From assembly GCA_961205875.1 (NCBI GenBank), contig OY540815.1:21513638-21577637 (forward strand): 64,000 nt of DNA, written 5' to 3'. Below are positions 1 through 11,639 of the stretch, piece after piece. Positions within the stretch are counted from its first letter, which is position 1. Every line of letters starts with the position of its first letter. The DNA comes from Sialis fuliginosa. Its lineage: Eukaryota > Arthropoda > Insecta > Megaloptera > Sialidae. Below the pieces are notes generated by a model. That model was not told the DNA's origin, ran no database searches, and saw only the letters and a program-made list of their open reading frames with translations. Both the position numbers and the translations under genes were made by a program.

Positions 1-49
1 TTTTGAGCCAGTAATTACTGAAGTAAAAAGGGGATAAAATAAATTATTA

Positions 50-290
50 CTTGAGCCCCTTACAGGCCTATTTTTTAGTTAAAAAAAATAGGGTCATATT
101 CTACTAATTGAGATCTACATTTTGAGATCCCACACGCCTTGGTAAACATTTTTTTATTTGCTTTAAGGCACCATTTTTGATTTAAAAAATGAAATAAGAA
201 AGAGGGTCAAATTCCACTGATTTGGTTATACATTTTAACGTGCCACATAACTTGGCATAAAAAATATTTATTTAGAGAGCATCATTTCAC
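50..290 (-). repeat. Diverged relatives of the right-edge 123-bp repeat
   Basis: Two degenerate units lie here in the orientation opposite to the array at 63378-64000. The stretch TTTTTTTATTTGCTTTAA followed by a GCACCATTTTT-like block and AATAAGAAAGAGGGTCAAAT is a clear reverse-complement match to that array. The segment at about 225-250 (TATACATTTTAACGTGCCAC) matches the sequence just upstream of the array at 63350-63375. The units are much more diverged than those on the right, so this looks like an old copy of the same element. Confidence 0.6.
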
Positions 291-864
291 ATGTTCAGTA
301 AAAACTTCAATTTTCTAGCTTATATAGTTTACAAGATATTTTGCTTTGACTGAAAAGAACGGACAAACAAAGTGAGATTAATAAGGTTTCTTCTGAATCC
401 TAAAAATGTAAAACAATTTAGTGAATTTAATTAATGCAGTACATTACAAATAAATTCTACTAATTAAGTAGGTACTTACTTTACTTATAACAAGGCAAAA
501 TACAAACCTTCGTACTGAAAATTGTTCTAGACACATTGAAGTATGTAAGTGTGAAACTATTACTGTATACAGATCTGTAAAATGGCTTCGTTGATTCAGT
601 TATGACACTGGAAGCAAGAATGAGTTGAATTTAATCTCACCTCATTTATCAGACGTGAGTTTTACAACTCCCATTATTAGATCCTAGCATTCCAGCCGTC
701 GTTAACGCAGTTTAAACTTGTATTTAACAATGTTCAGTAGAAGTATTGGTGCTTCTTTTTAACCTCCGACTTCTACCATAACGTTAACGTGTAAAATAAA
801 AGAGTTATGTGATTCACTGGTACATTAGTTTGTTTGTTCGTAAGTTTATTACCCCATGTCTATA
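291..864. other. Unassigned AT-rich DNA
   Basis: I see no coding frame, repeat end or RNA gene here. The sequence is plain AT-rich DNA leading up to the first family A element. Confidence 0.5.
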
Positions 865-1340
865 GATAAGGTAAAGGTACCAGTTATGGCCGCTATAAGA
901 GAGTTTTTGGTTTTTTTTATTAATGGGCTTGTTTTTTGTAATTTTCATGAACTCATGTTACTAATAAAACAAGTAACTCTTTATTAAATCAATTATAGCC
1001 TTTTATTTTGTTCATGTTTTTTCTCCAGTAATGGCAAAGGTAAAATCAGTAATGAGCACGCAAATGATTACACAAAAAATATGAAAGAAAGAATCGTCAA
1101 ATTTGATACAATGTAAAGCAGTTGCTGTGATAATATAATAATTAATAAATAAATTATACTAATAATTAGTTTAAATGTCCACCATTTTGACACCTATTGG
1201 CCGATTGTCATCAAATCACGATAGATTAATATTCAGAAATGGTAGTAATAAAATATCAACACATATTTCTAATTCAGTACATTTAATTAAACATTTTCCA
1301 TTACTGGGGTCGTTGCCAAGACTGGTGCACTACTTTATAT
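865..1340 (+). mobile_element. Family A inverted-repeat element, copy 1 (full length)
   Basis: This is a short non-autonomous DNA element of about 0.48 kb with no coding capacity. The left end reads ATAAGGTAAAGGTACCAG. The right end, read on the opposite strand, begins ATAAAGTAGTGCACCAGTC, so the ends are imperfect terminal inverted repeats. Inside, the blocks TTACTAATAAAACAAGTAAC, CCACCATTTTGACACCTATT and CATTACTGGGGTC recur in the other copies. The element may begin at AGGTA with a TA duplication, but the flanks are too AT-rich to be sure. The superfamily is undetermined. Confidence 0.75.
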
Positions 1341-1499
1341 GGTAGAATAGAAGTCAAAATGACTAGGTTTTATGAACTTACGGCAGAAATATTTAAGTCT
1401 ATTATTATATCATATACTCATCGGTTTTTTTGAAATGTAGGGACCAAACGTTGAAAAAATCTATTTTTTCTGTACTTATTATACATTTATTACATTTGA

Positions 1500-2240
1500 A
1501 TATATCCACTAGGTGACGTAATTTCCGCGCAGACGCTGATTGGTCAAGGAGCTATTGAAACTACCTTGGGTAGTTAATTTAAAAGTAGTAATAAAAAAAC
1601 AGACTTATAGAAAATATTCAGAATTTAAACCAGCATGCGCTTCAATTAAAACTACCCCGTCTTGTATAAGGGTGGTTTGCAGTGAGTTAAGGTTGGGTTA
1701 AGGGTAGTTTAAGGCGCCGGGCTTTGTGCACAATAAGTGAAATGCACGTCGGGGACGTGTCCAGTCGTTAGCGAATGTTTGGCCGCACAAATGCCTCAGA
1801 AATATCCCGAAGGAATTTACGATCTCGGGACAATTTAGCCGGGAACTAGATAACTTTAGAACATTCGATCGGGTGTGCATGCGGCGACGGTGGTGACGCA
1901 TTCTTGTATCATCTTCCCTCCCCCCTCACCGCTATTATGGTTTTGCAGTGGTTTCAAAATTGTGTTGAATTGGCTAAAAAATAAATATTAAAGATTTTGG
2001 GTTTTTATTTTTACTGAATTACATAGAAATCACTAATTCATAGTGAATATTCACTAATTGAAATAGTTAAGCTACGACAGAATCCAAGGTTTTTATTTTA
2101 TTTATTTTTGATGTCAACTCATTATTTTTTTGATGTTTTTCTAAAAATCTATGCATCGTGCGCACCCGCCATTTTAAGTAATCTCATTACGTCGCGACTC
2201 GCGGTGGGTGCCAGAGGTTCGGCACTTTAACATTTTCAGG
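1500..2240. promoter_or_regulatory. GC- and CpG-richer unique block, possible promoter or regulatory DNA
   Basis: Between AT-rich flanks this block stands out for CpG content, especially 1690-1900 and 2155-2225. It contains an inverted CCAAT box (GATTGGTCA near 1540), a CRE-like TGACGTAA near 1513 and CGCCATTTTAAG near 2166. It matches no other part of the window, so it is probably not one of the local repeats. A 67-codon open frame on the minus strand at 1698-1901 has no recognisable motif, and I do not treat it as a gene. No splice-bounded exon is evident. The regulatory reading is inference. Confidence 0.25.
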
Positions 2241-2555
2241 GACGTGCGTGTTAAATTATATTTGTTAAAAACTTTCCTAAAGTTAATTTTTTCAGTTTTT
2301 GTAGGTACCTTAAAATATCTTTAAAAATTATAACTTTATTGGGATCTCTTGTAGAAGAGAATTTAGTAAAACAATGGTAAAAACGAGATATTCACGAAAA
2401 AGTAAAAAAGTAATTTTTCCCATGTTAATCAAATGGTTTGTGCCGTCCACAGGTTTGATCTATGAGTCTGAAATTTTGGGACAATTAATTTTTGATCCAA
2501 AGCTAAAACATAGACCTGCGGGACCGACAAAAAAAATATTTAAAAAAACACCCTA

Positions 2556-2727
2556 ATATAGAGTTTTGACCGGTAGATAGTATTTTTCTTACAACTGACA
2601 TTCTCGTCTCATAAGGTGGTCTCGTCCGAATTTAGACCGATCTCGTCTCGCTCTACTTATATCTCTTCGTATATAGTTAAATTATTGAACATAACATATA
2701 GAGTTTTGACCGGTAGATAGTATTTTT
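2556..2727 (+). repeat. Pair of 32-bp exact direct repeats 140 bp apart
   Basis: Positions 2556-2587 and 2696-2727 are identical over 32 bp and include GAGTTTTGACCGGTAGATAG. Between them is a stretch rich in TCTCGTC. Just before the first copy is unremarkable AT-rich DNA with a 60-codon open frame that I do not regard as a gene. Confidence 0.8.
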
Positions 2728-3577
2728 GTGTTCACTGTATTTTGTTGACTATGTTTCACCACGATGCTGCGGGCTTTCAGCGCTAATGTATCGAGTTTAT
2801 TGGAACTCCACATATTTGTGATAGGTGTTTTGTTATTGTCTCCGTTGTTTTAGATACTGTACGCCAAAATAAGCCGAAAAATATCTTAACTTCGAATTAT
2901 GGTTATTGAAACGTTGTCCGTTTTAAAAGTTTACATTTTTCTGTATTAAATATTTTAAATGAAAAACATTATTCTGAGAGTTCTTATTCTTATTCCCCTC
3001 CCCTCTTTTTTTTTGTTTCCTTGCCAATATCTGGAGGATTAGTGAAAATCTCTTTGTTAATGAAACCCTTATTAATAAATATGATTATAATTATAAAATT
3101 ATATGTTTTTTTTAATTTGTAACTTTAAAATGATAAACTGATTGTTTATTTATACAAAATTGTGGAAATGAGTTCACATAAAATAATAATTTTTTTTTTA
3201 ACATTAAACACAATTGTAAGCTGAAACAATTTTTCAAGAGTCTCTTCTAGGAAGTTATTTTAAGCTGTCATTTATTATGTTGTGTTTCGCTTCACGGAAA
3301 AAAATCACTACTGTATTTAAAGGGATTATCTCGGAATGGTTACGCTGAACTTTCTGCTTATTTTTCTACTAAGTTTTTCTTTACAACTTGAAATAAAACA
3401 TCACGATGATCGATTACTTCAAGAAAATCCCAAATAACATGTCTAGCATTTCAAATTGTAAATCCATTCAAGGATTTCTGTTTCTATCTTATATAATAGT
3501 TCTGCACTTTCTACATTTTTATACAAACATGAAATGTATTGTATAAAATAAAGTATAGTGTATATAATCATCTAGAT
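2728..3577. other. Unassigned AT-rich DNA
   Basis: No gene, repeat end or structured RNA is recognisable. Homopolymer T and A runs are common. Confidence 0.5.
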
Positions 3578-3870
3578 CAGCGGTTCTTAAACTTAAGTGG
3601 TCTAGGAACCCTCTTTTGAACAATTATTTTTCAGGGGCGCCTTCCCTGAACTGGATTTTAATGGTTTATTATACAGTTAAAAATTTGTTTAATTTGACAA
3701 AAAATCGATTTTCTGCGGAGATGAAATTTTATTATACAGAAGAAAAAATTGATAGAAAAGTTGTATTTCCAGGAAAACGAGAAAATTGCTATTTAAAATA
3801 TACGTTAAATTTAAAAATATTAATTGCCGACGCTGTTTGCGGGTACCTTATTTTTTAGTCACAAAGAACA
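3578..3870 (+). mobile_element. Possible hAT-type element end
   Basis: CAGCGGTTCTTAAACTT at 3578 has the form of hAT-superfamily terminal repeats (CAG.GGTTCTCAAAC-like). It is followed by a GTGGTC...GAACCC stretch often seen next to such ends. I could not find the matching opposite end or an 8-bp target duplication. The 80-codon open frame at 3616-3858 inside it is AT-rich and lacks any transposase motif. Confidence 0.35.
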
Positions 3871-3871
3871 G

Positions 3872-5032
3872 ATTGAGGGGGTGAACAGTTAATATTTCAT
3901 TTTTAATGGACACTCTTATATACAACTTAACCACAAATATTGTATAGGGAGAACCGGATATGGTCGCGATGCAAAAAATGTTTACTTTTCACAGTTAAAA
4001 TTTTTTTTTTCGTACAGACCATAGAGAATTCTTGTAGGAAACAAATTTTATCCACCGTTTGACATCAAACCTTTTTCAATTTTTCGTAAAAATGTATGCA
4101 CTTTTCTTAATGATTTTTCAGACGGAAAAAATATTTAGAATTTATTTAAACTTTTAGGTCATTTTATTTATGTATTGAACTACATGTAAGATTTTTTTCA
4201 AGTCGTTTTTGAAGAAGGACTTCGAATTTCATTTTAAAATTTTGGAAATATAATCTTGAATTTTTGAACCGTCTAATGTGGTTTCCCCCCTTAAAAAATT
4301 TGAGTTGAAAATCAAAAAGATTATTGTCTTATGTAAATCTGGAGTTATATTGGTTTTTAATCCAACCAACTTTTCTACACATATTACAGTGAACTTTTTT
4401 TTGAATATTTACCTTATATAAAAAGGATGTGTATCAAATTTAGTACAATTTGAGATATTGTTACAATAGAAATCTCATAAACACACATACAAAAGAGATT
4501 ACGTTTTCGGCACGATTTACAAAAATAAGCCATAAAGTAGAAAATAAATCAGTAGCTGTTTTATCGACTGATAATATATTTACGATCGTTAAAATCTTTA
4601 TTGCGTGCAAGTTTTCATCCCTTTCTAGTCGACGATGGGGTGCGATAAAACATCCCATTGATGTGTTTGTAACGTCAATTTACCTAAGCTTGTTGTAAAC
4701 ATATTTATTATATTATAGTTATAATAAATAAATACATGTAAACAAATGTATTTAAAAATTTACATTACTTTGAAAAAGTTGTGGTTAACTTGCTTTTGCT
4801 TTTAATATTATTATAAAGCATAATTAATTATTTATCAAATTAAACGTTTTAACACATTTTTTTCTATTAATTTTTCAGAGAAATCAAAATATTAAAAATA
4901 ATACATTTTTTTTGAGTTTACTTAATTTTAATTTATATAAATATCTAAGTAGGGCAAGTATACCTTTGTTCATTTTTTATTTTTTTGTTGTTACATCTTA
5001 TCTTGTCTACTACTGAATAGTAAATATATACT
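3872..5032. other. AT-rich DNA with a possible old repeat at its start
   Basis: The start GGGGGTGAACAGTTAATATT resembles 21417 (GGGATGAACAGTTATATT). Near 4280 the block GTGGTTTCCCCCCTTAA resembles 21911 (GTGGATTTCCCCCTTAA). The two regions may therefore be diverged copies of one family. From about 4330 to 5032 I see nothing assignable. Overlapping open frames on both strands at 4450-4698 lack recognisable protein features. Confidence 0.35.
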
Positions 5033-5480
5033 ATGGGAACCGCGGGACTTTCTTATACGTAACACTGAGAGTGATCAGTGTACGTGTTTATAATTTTATT
5101 GAAAAATAATTTATCTATAGATAATAATATTCTCTACAACATGAATTTGTTTTTTTGAAAAAAATGAACAAAACATAAATTATAGATAGTAATATTACCT
5201 ACAGTTTTTAACTAATCCATGCTGTTTCAAAGTATAAATTTAAAAATCGATATCAGTTACATCTGTATCCGGTTGAAAGATCTTTTTCAAAAATAGTAGG
5301 TTTTCTTCCCAGATAAAAATTAATCTTAAATATAAAATTTCACGCTTCTACAATTTGACGTATTTGAGCTACAGTGTCTACAGACTGACAGATAGACATC
5401 ATGGCGCAAAAAATCAAAATGGATAGTTCCATCAAAATCCGAAATTAAAAAAAAAATCGGCTTAACAATATTTACTTATA
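5033..5480 (+). mobile_element. Family H element, copy 1
   Basis: It begins ATGGGAACCGCGGGACTTTC and continues TTATACGTAACACTGAGAGT, the same terminal motif as at 14804 and its inverse at 15095. The downstream part (CCCAGATAAAAATTAATC, GTGTCTACAGACTGACAGAT, GACATCATGGCG) recurs at 24350-24490 and 45370-45550. No reading frame is conserved, so it is a non-autonomous element. The 3' boundary is approximate. Confidence 0.6.
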
Positions 5481-6449
5481 CTATTTGTATTAGTTTAAGA
5501 AAGTAAAAATTGTTTATTACGAAAAATGTTCTTGGGTAATTATCATACATATACTATTTTCTCAGTAAAAATAAAGAAATTATATGGGCCTTACATTACG
5601 AGGAGCAAAAAAGGTCGCTCTTAACTTTTAATATAATTTCTTAGTCAAAGTATTTCTCATTGACAATTTTACAGAATTCCCTGTAATTGAAAAAGGTCGG
5701 TATATTTACAATCCCTACTTGATAGCTCTTAAACCGTGTAATACTCATACGATAAATGACATTATGTATATTTAGCAAACATTTTCTTGCCCTTCAGTTG
5801 GTACTTTTCTTTTTATACACGAAAAGTAGAATGGCGTAAATACCATGTAATATAAATCAATAAAGATATAGCCGGAAATTGAACTGCCATTTAACGACAT
5901 TGTAAAAGCGGAAGTTGGAAAAATATATATGTATATATACGAGTGATTCAAAAGAATATCGTGTTTGTTTATTTTGTGTATAAATAAACAGCAATGTATA
6001 TTTAGATAATTTTATATCTGATCTTGTATGGTATTGTAAATATATTACAACATGTATGTACAAAGCTCATGTTGTAGTAAAAAATAATATAGGACTTTGT
6101 ATAAAAACATAACAAATGTTTGGATGGACAATATTTATTGTTGGTTTTTTATTTTATTGTTTATATTATTGTATTCTAGGATTGAATAAATTTTTACTTC
6201 CATGTTCTGAAAGAAATGGAAGTATTGTAATACCGTCGAAAAATCGTGCCCGATTCTGATTGTACTACGACTGTGCGTGTGTCTGGATGTAAAATTTTCT
6301 TTCGTTCACGATAACTTCTGTAAAAATGCACTGATTTGAATTATTTTTGAGGAAAATGTTTGTCTCAGTGAGTACTCCAGATTGATTGATTTTGATGCTA
6401 ATCGGATTAGGGGTTTTGGAAATATTCGAAATTTTGTAACTTTTATCGT
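5481..6449. other. Unassigned AT-rich DNA
   Basis: No assignable gene or repeat was found. Short open frames at 5857-6063 and 6306-6491 on the minus strand are AT-rich and show no conserved motif. Confidence 0.45.
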
Positions 6450-6903
6450 CAATATTAATATGTCAAAGTAAATATCAATTTGAAAAAACAAAATATGATT
6501 TTTTAAAGCAAATTGAGATAAATCTTCGTAAGGGAATATCTTACAACATACATTGTAAACGTATATTATAAGAAATTGAATGCTCTACAAAAAAGATTCT
6601 ATAAAATTTTCACGTAACAGGTGTTATTCTTGAGATATCTTGAAAAAATAAATATTTTGGTATGTTACCCCTCCCTTACACACGATTTTGATGATTTTGA
6701 AATGGGACCGTCCTCAAGCCAGACCCAACCATCCAACCAAGTTTCAATAATATCAGTTCAGTGGTTCTTGAGACAGACAGACTGACCTGAAACGGAAAAA
6801 TCAATTTAAAATTTGGAAATCGGAGAACAATTTTTTTGTCTCATTCTAAAACGATCACAAAGCTTCTCGTATCTTCGATATTGCGAGGAAACAAAATACG
6901 AAA
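6450..6903 (+). mobile_element. Family B (Helentron-like), copy 1, 5'-truncated
   Basis: The copy starts at the internal AATATGTCAAAGTAAATATC block and runs to the terminal hairpin CTTCTCGTATCTTCGATATT-GCGAGGAA. In between lie the CCCTTACACACGATTTTGAT and GTTTCAATAATATCAGTTCA blocks. Its CAGACAGACAG microsatellite is short. The usual 5' start, CATCTGCCAAGTAAATGCAC, is missing. Confidence 0.7.
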
Positions 6904-7616
6904 ATGATTTAAGCCGTTTTCGAAGCTAGACGAAGTACATAATATATAATACTTGACACACTTTTAGTTTTTTGTATCTACTAATAGTTTCATTAAAATA
7001 ATTTATAAATGCATTATATAAATTTATATTTGACATCGATTAAATTCCATAGCTCTATATTTTATATCATTGTTTCAAAAACACAATCGTAGAAATGATT
7101 ACTTTTTCCACAAGTCATTGTTGTAAATAACGCCCATTCATATTATCTTACATGATAATATTCACCGCTTCAAATTGCTTTTTAAATATGCTATTCTAGT
7201 GCCTATTGTGTGAAATGGCTTTGTGAGTGATGTGCAATAAAAAACCTCTAATTTCGAACCCAGTACTTCAGATAAATTTGATTTTGACATTTCGCTTATT
7301 ACATTTTATTTTTATCTTTATGGGTGTTGAAAAAAACGTGGTTGCTCTTTGTAGATTATTTAAATTTCAGTAAATGTGGGAGTTGGGAAACACCAATAAA
7401 GAGTTGAATTAACTATATGTATTCATTGACTCTTGAATTCGGATTGTCTCTAGTAAGGTAAAGTACTTGAACTAATTCGGAAATATAAATATTTAACCTT
7501 AATTTTCATATGCCATTATTTCGATTATAGGAAAAACAAGTGCAATTTTAAGTCGATCTAAAAAAAACTACCAAATCAAAATTTTTGTAATTATAAATGT
7601 TCTTTATTATGTCCAT
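6904..7616. other. Unassigned AT-rich DNA
   Basis: No gene or repeat boundary is recognisable in this stretch. Confidence 0.45.
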
Positions 7617-7720
7617 AAGGTTGTGGCACCAGTCTTGGCCGCTTTATGAGATTGGTGGGCTTCTTTTTTGTTATTCTCATCAACTCATGTTACTAATAAA
7701 ACAAGTAAATTCTGCAAATG
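7617..7720 (+). mobile_element. Family A fragment, copy 2 (left end only)
   Basis: ATAAGGTTGTGGCACCAGTC followed by TTGGCCGCTTTATGAGA and TTACTAATAAAACAAGTAA matches the left end of family A. The rest of the element is absent. Confidence 0.65.
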
Positions 7721-7732
7721 TTGTTGGTTTTT

Positions 7733-7885
7733 AAGGTTCCGTAGAAAACTAGAAACCCTAATAGTTTCGCTCTGTCCGTACGTCTGTCTGTCTATATAAA
7801 TTTTATACCGATTAAGATGAAATTTGGTATACGGACGTAGATTGATAATCCTAAAACAGAAATGATGAGATTTTTGAAAAAAAAA
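7733..7885 (+). repeat. Family Q dispersed repeat, copy 1
   Basis: AGGTTCCGTAGAAAACTAG, TAGTTTCGCTCTGTCCG and GAAATGATGAGATTTTTGAA occur in the same order at 48240-48375. The GTCTGTCTGTC run and the GGTTCCGTAG opening are typical of abundant insect interspersed repeats. No coding capacity is present. What follows, to about 8160, is unassigned. Confidence 0.7.
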
Positions 7886-8164
7886 TAATTTTTTTTGAAC
7901 CCTCTTCCCATGGACTGAAAAGTATATTCAGTTTTCCCATCTAAAATACAACAAAAAATGTGTTAGGATCTTTTGATTTGAACCCTTCATTCACGATATA
8001 TTTGCGTTCAAAAAATCGTTATCAGAGCGTCCTTCGCTCTATTTTTTAAACTAGTGATTAAAAAAATCTAAAAATAAAATAATAAATCTAAAAAATAATA
8101 ATCCAGAATGTTAAAAAAAATTTGAACCCCTGTCTACTATAGTGATATTTTCATATAGCTTTGA

Positions 8165-8285
8165 TAGGTGTTTGAGAGACATATCATCTCTACTATAGTT
8201 ATACGAAACGTTGGCCGATATCATGACATTAAAGTGGATATCTTCAGCTGAAGATCCATATCAAGATCACCGCGAAAACCTTAAC
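8165..8285. repeat. Family I foldback, copy 1 (decayed)
   Basis: CGAAACGTTGGCCGATATC, then ATCTTCAGCTGAAGAT (itself a perfect palindrome), then CATATCAAGATCACCGCG. These blocks are the shared modules of family I (compare 23400-23545 and 58000-58210), here shortened. Confidence 0.55.
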
Positions 8286-8287
8286 CC

Positions 8288-8506
8288 TGGGTTGCATAAA
8301 GCAAAATTAACAACGATTAGTTAATCAGTTGTTTTCAAACCATGATTAATGTTAATTCTAAACTTATTTTCGATTTGTAAATGAACAATTCACTAAATAT
8401 GATCATTTTTTATTTAATAAAATTTATCATAACTGTGATTGTTTTTTAGAATTAACGTAATAATGGTTTTAAAACAACTGATTAATTTTACTTTATGCAA
8501 TCCGAG
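8288..8506. mobile_element. Element S, small inverted-repeat element
   Basis: The left arm starts GGGTTGCATAAAGCAAAATT and the right arm ends TTTACTTTATGCAATCC. The arms pair over roughly 80-100 bp, including CAGTTGTTTTCAAACCAT and GTTAATTCTAAA with their complements at 8445-8490. At 219 bp with no coding sequence it has the form of a miniature inverted-repeat element. The superfamily is unknown. Confidence 0.65.
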
Positions 8507-9183
8507 GTAAGTCTTTTTAGCTTCGACTCATATTTCAGAAAGGATATTGTCTCTCTCAAAAGTTTGTATTGTCCCCTACGTTGCAATATTTCAGCGACCG
8601 TTGAGAACTGCTGTTGTATCAGAGCGATATTTATTTGAATACGGTAGCAGTAAAGCCATCATGTCTGGTGGGGTACAACAACACATATGCTGTCTTGAAG
8701 AAAACGTCCCGTGGGATAGATGCAGCCCAACGAGTGTCCTACTAGGACACATCTGATGTCAGGTCAGGCGAAACGCTACACAACAGACAGAAATACGGTT
8801 TCAGCACAATGGATCGATTCGTGTGTTTTTTATGTTGATGTTTTAGCGTACAAATGGTTTTTGTCTAACAGAAATATGGATGAGATTGAAGAAATAAGAT
8901 GTAATATAAAATACAAAACTACAATATCAAACTTGGAATAGTTTGATAAAAATATGAAAATCAAATATATTTTATTACATTTTTCATTTTTTTATCTTAA
9001 GCGTGAAATAAAGGAAATTCTTGAAAAAATATATATTTTAATTAGAATTTATTTTTACTTTGAAGTTTTCTTTTTATTAATTTTCATTTAACAAATCAAA
9101 AAATATCGTAAAAATGTAAATATGTATATAACCACGTCGAGATCAAAAGAAATCTATTAGCACTCACAGAACTTATGTATTTT
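8507..9183. other. Unassigned DNA with two short open frames
   Basis: Overlapping plus-strand frames at 8547-8756 and 8720-8941 occupy slightly GC-richer sequence (8540-8830). The translations show no domain, signal peptide or splice-supported structure that I recognise, so I do not call a gene. Confidence 0.4.
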
Positions 9184-9984
9184 TGCTTTCTCGCTATATC
9201 GAAAATACGAGAAGCTTTGTGATCGTTTTAGAATGAGACAAAAAAAATGTTCTCCGATTTCAAAATTTTAAATATATCTTTCCGTTTCACGTCAAGACAA
9301 ACACTTTTCGTTCCGTGTCTGTCTGTCTGTCCGTGTGTGTGTCCGTCTGTCCTCTGAATCCTTGTCACACGCATAACTCATGAACCACTTAACCGATATT
9401 ATTGAAACTTGGTCGAATGGTTGGGTCGGCTTGAGGACGGTCCCATTTCAAAATCGTGTGTAAGGGGGAGGGGTGACACACCAAAATACTTATTTTTTCA
9501 AGATATCTCAAGAACGACACATGTTACGTGAAAATTTTATAGAATATTTTTTGTAGAGCATTAAATCTCCTATAATATGGGTTTACAACGTTTGCTGTAA
9601 AATATTCCCTTACAAAGATTTATCTCAATTTATTTTAAAAATTCGTGTTTTGTTTTTCTAAATTGATATTTGATTGGATATATTATATGTCATTTTGACG
9701 TTTTAAATGTCATTTTGGCGTTTCAAATATCATTTTGACATTTGCATAAATTTAGATTTTGATTGAAATTGTCCAAAAATTAAAAATATATGAAAAAATA
9801 TTCAGTTGCGTTTTAAGAAAAATTTCGAACTAATATTTTTTAGTAAAATTGCATAAAAATTAAATGGTTAATCAATACTAGGCAATTTATCTGACCACTT
9901 GATCGGTTTTTATTTAAATTGTTCAATAATTAACTACCTTTGGTGAATTTTGCACGAGGAAGCACTGTGCATTTACTTGGCAGA
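9184..9984 (-). mobile_element. Family B (Helentron-like), copy 2, near full length
   Basis: Read on the minus strand it starts near ATCTGCCAAGTAAATGCACA and ends at the GCTTC.TCG/CGAGAAAGC hairpin. It spans about 800 bp. It contains a GTCTGTCTGTCCGTGTGTGT microsatellite (9318-9350), the ACACACGATTTTGAAATGGG block, and serial AAATGTCATTTTGACGTTT-like short repeats at 9685-9750. No protein is encoded. Subterminal GAGGAAGC/GCTTCC inverted repeats, the 3' hairpin and the GTCY microsatellite together resemble non-autonomous Helentrons (DINE-1 type). That family assignment is inference. Confidence 0.75.
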
Positions 9985-10420
9985 TTTTTTTTTTTACTTA
10001 CATACATACCCTGAACTAAATCGAACACCGTAAACATATTTTCCATGTTTTTCTCAAAATGCACTACGGTAAATCGACGCACGTACCATGTATGTTTTGA
10101 GATATTTCTCTCCATCCGTACACGGGACTTCCGTGACGAGAGTTAGATATTCCTCTGCACCCCCTCCACCCCCCCCCCCCCACCCATGCAACACCGCTTC
10201 ACTATTCTACACAACACGTTGCTTGTTATTCAATACTATTTTTATTTTCAATTGAACTGGTGCAGAAGTACAATCATGGGCATATCTAAAAAATTCCAAG
10301 GAGGGGGCGATTTTTACATTTTGATTTTTTTCATATTTGGTTTTCGTCCAAAATTTGGTATTCATCCTGTGGCGGTAAAATATATAATAATATAACAATT
10401 GACAGTAACATTTAAAAAAT
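9985..10420. other. Unassigned DNA with a long C tract
   Basis: A C-rich tract at about 10160-10184 includes an unbroken run of more than ten C. Otherwise nothing is assignable. The open frames at 9930-10115 and 10186-10398 are short and featureless. Confidence 0.5.
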
Positions 10421-10500
10421 CATCTGTTAAGTAAATTGCAAAGTGCTTCATCATGCTAAATTCACCAAATTGAACAGTTTAAATAAAAACCGAAAAAGTA
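10421..10500 (+). mobile_element. Family B 5'-end fragment, copy 3
   Basis: ATCTGTTAAGTAAATTGC, GTGCTTCATCATGCTAAATT and ATAAAAACCGAAAAAGT match, with decay, the 5' end of family B (compare 52255-52345). Confidence 0.55.
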
Positions 10501-11639
10501 TTGAATTTCTCGAATGTTTTCTGGAGTAACTGCCTCTTTTGGGCTTCCTGAATCATTTGTGCTCATACGGTCACGACGAAACTCAGCAAACAAATATTTT
10601 TCGGTTGAATTAGCTGGTGCCGTAACACTTTTCAAGCCATTTCTTTGTTTGAACGGTATTTTTTCCATTTAATCAAAACACGAAATTCAATGTTTTCCAT
10701 GATTGACACAATAACAAAAGTAGCATCACTTCGAAGGCTGTAACTTGAATATATGAAATGTCATGAAATTTTGACAGTATTCTAGTTAAGGTTGGTACTC
10801 ATGGAGAGTATAAGAATTTTTTGTTTATGTCGCCATTTGTACTTTTTATCCCATGTAGAAAATTAAACGAACAGTTTTAAAAAGGAGTGTTGTCCCCATT
10901 GCTCCAAAAAGTTACGCCCATGTTGTTTGCACTCTATGTATGCATTTCTGTCTGTTTTGAAATTGGTTCCGTGTAAAATACATTCCAATTTTAATTATAG
11001 TAGTGTGTCTATGGGAATTACAGGCATACAGGGAATATTATATTGTTTAATTCGTCGATATATACCCACCTACTTCAATGTTAGTTTTCAAATAAATCCA
11101 ACACAAATACAATAGTTGCATTATATGGAAATAATCGTACGGTTTAGCATACGCTTCAATCCACCGAAAATTGCTCAACCAACATAACTAATTCGATTGT
11201 AATTGAAATATGATTTTGATATTTACAAATGCCTTATGGTAAATATTCAAAATTTTGTACAATTTTAATACTATTTTGTTTCAAATTTGACCTAGAAAGC
11301 TGAGATTTAGCTTATAAAACAACATGTTTTTTCAAGAGGTAAATGAGTAACCCATAATTTTTTTTATTCAGTAGCGGTGAGTCGGGTATCAAATGAAAAC
11401 TACTGGTAATTAAAGAAATTTTAATAATATTAATTATTATTGTTAAAATCAACAAATTTAAAAAAAAATACCGTGAGAAAAATTTGAAAATATGATCCCG
11501 AAATCATAATAAAATTGTTATAAGTATTTTTCAAAAATAATTCGAAATTATTTATCTATTATTTAATAAAAGTATATTTTTAGTTGTCTTTGCTCTAATA
11601 GACGAACTATAAAATATAGCTTGTTTCTGTAAAATTACA
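10501..11639. other. Unassigned AT-rich DNA
   Basis: No gene or repeat boundary is recognisable. The short open frame at 10927-11115 has no features of a protein family that I know. Confidence 0.45.

Noticed and set aside
1698-1901. 67-codon minus-strand frame in GC-richer sequence
   Set aside because: No domain, no signal peptide and no splice support. CpG-rich sequence lowers stop frequency by itself.
4450-4698. 82-codon frame overlapped by a 65-codon antisense frame
   Set aside because: Antisense overlap without any recognisable motif, in unique AT-rich DNA, is not enough to call a gene.
10159-10185. Long C tract (and G tracts near 12369, 15382 and 28413) as G-quadruplex or telomere-like DNA
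   Set aside because: They are plain homopolymers without the spaced G-runs of a typical quadruplex or any telomeric repeat. Exact lengths may also be sequencing-sensitive.
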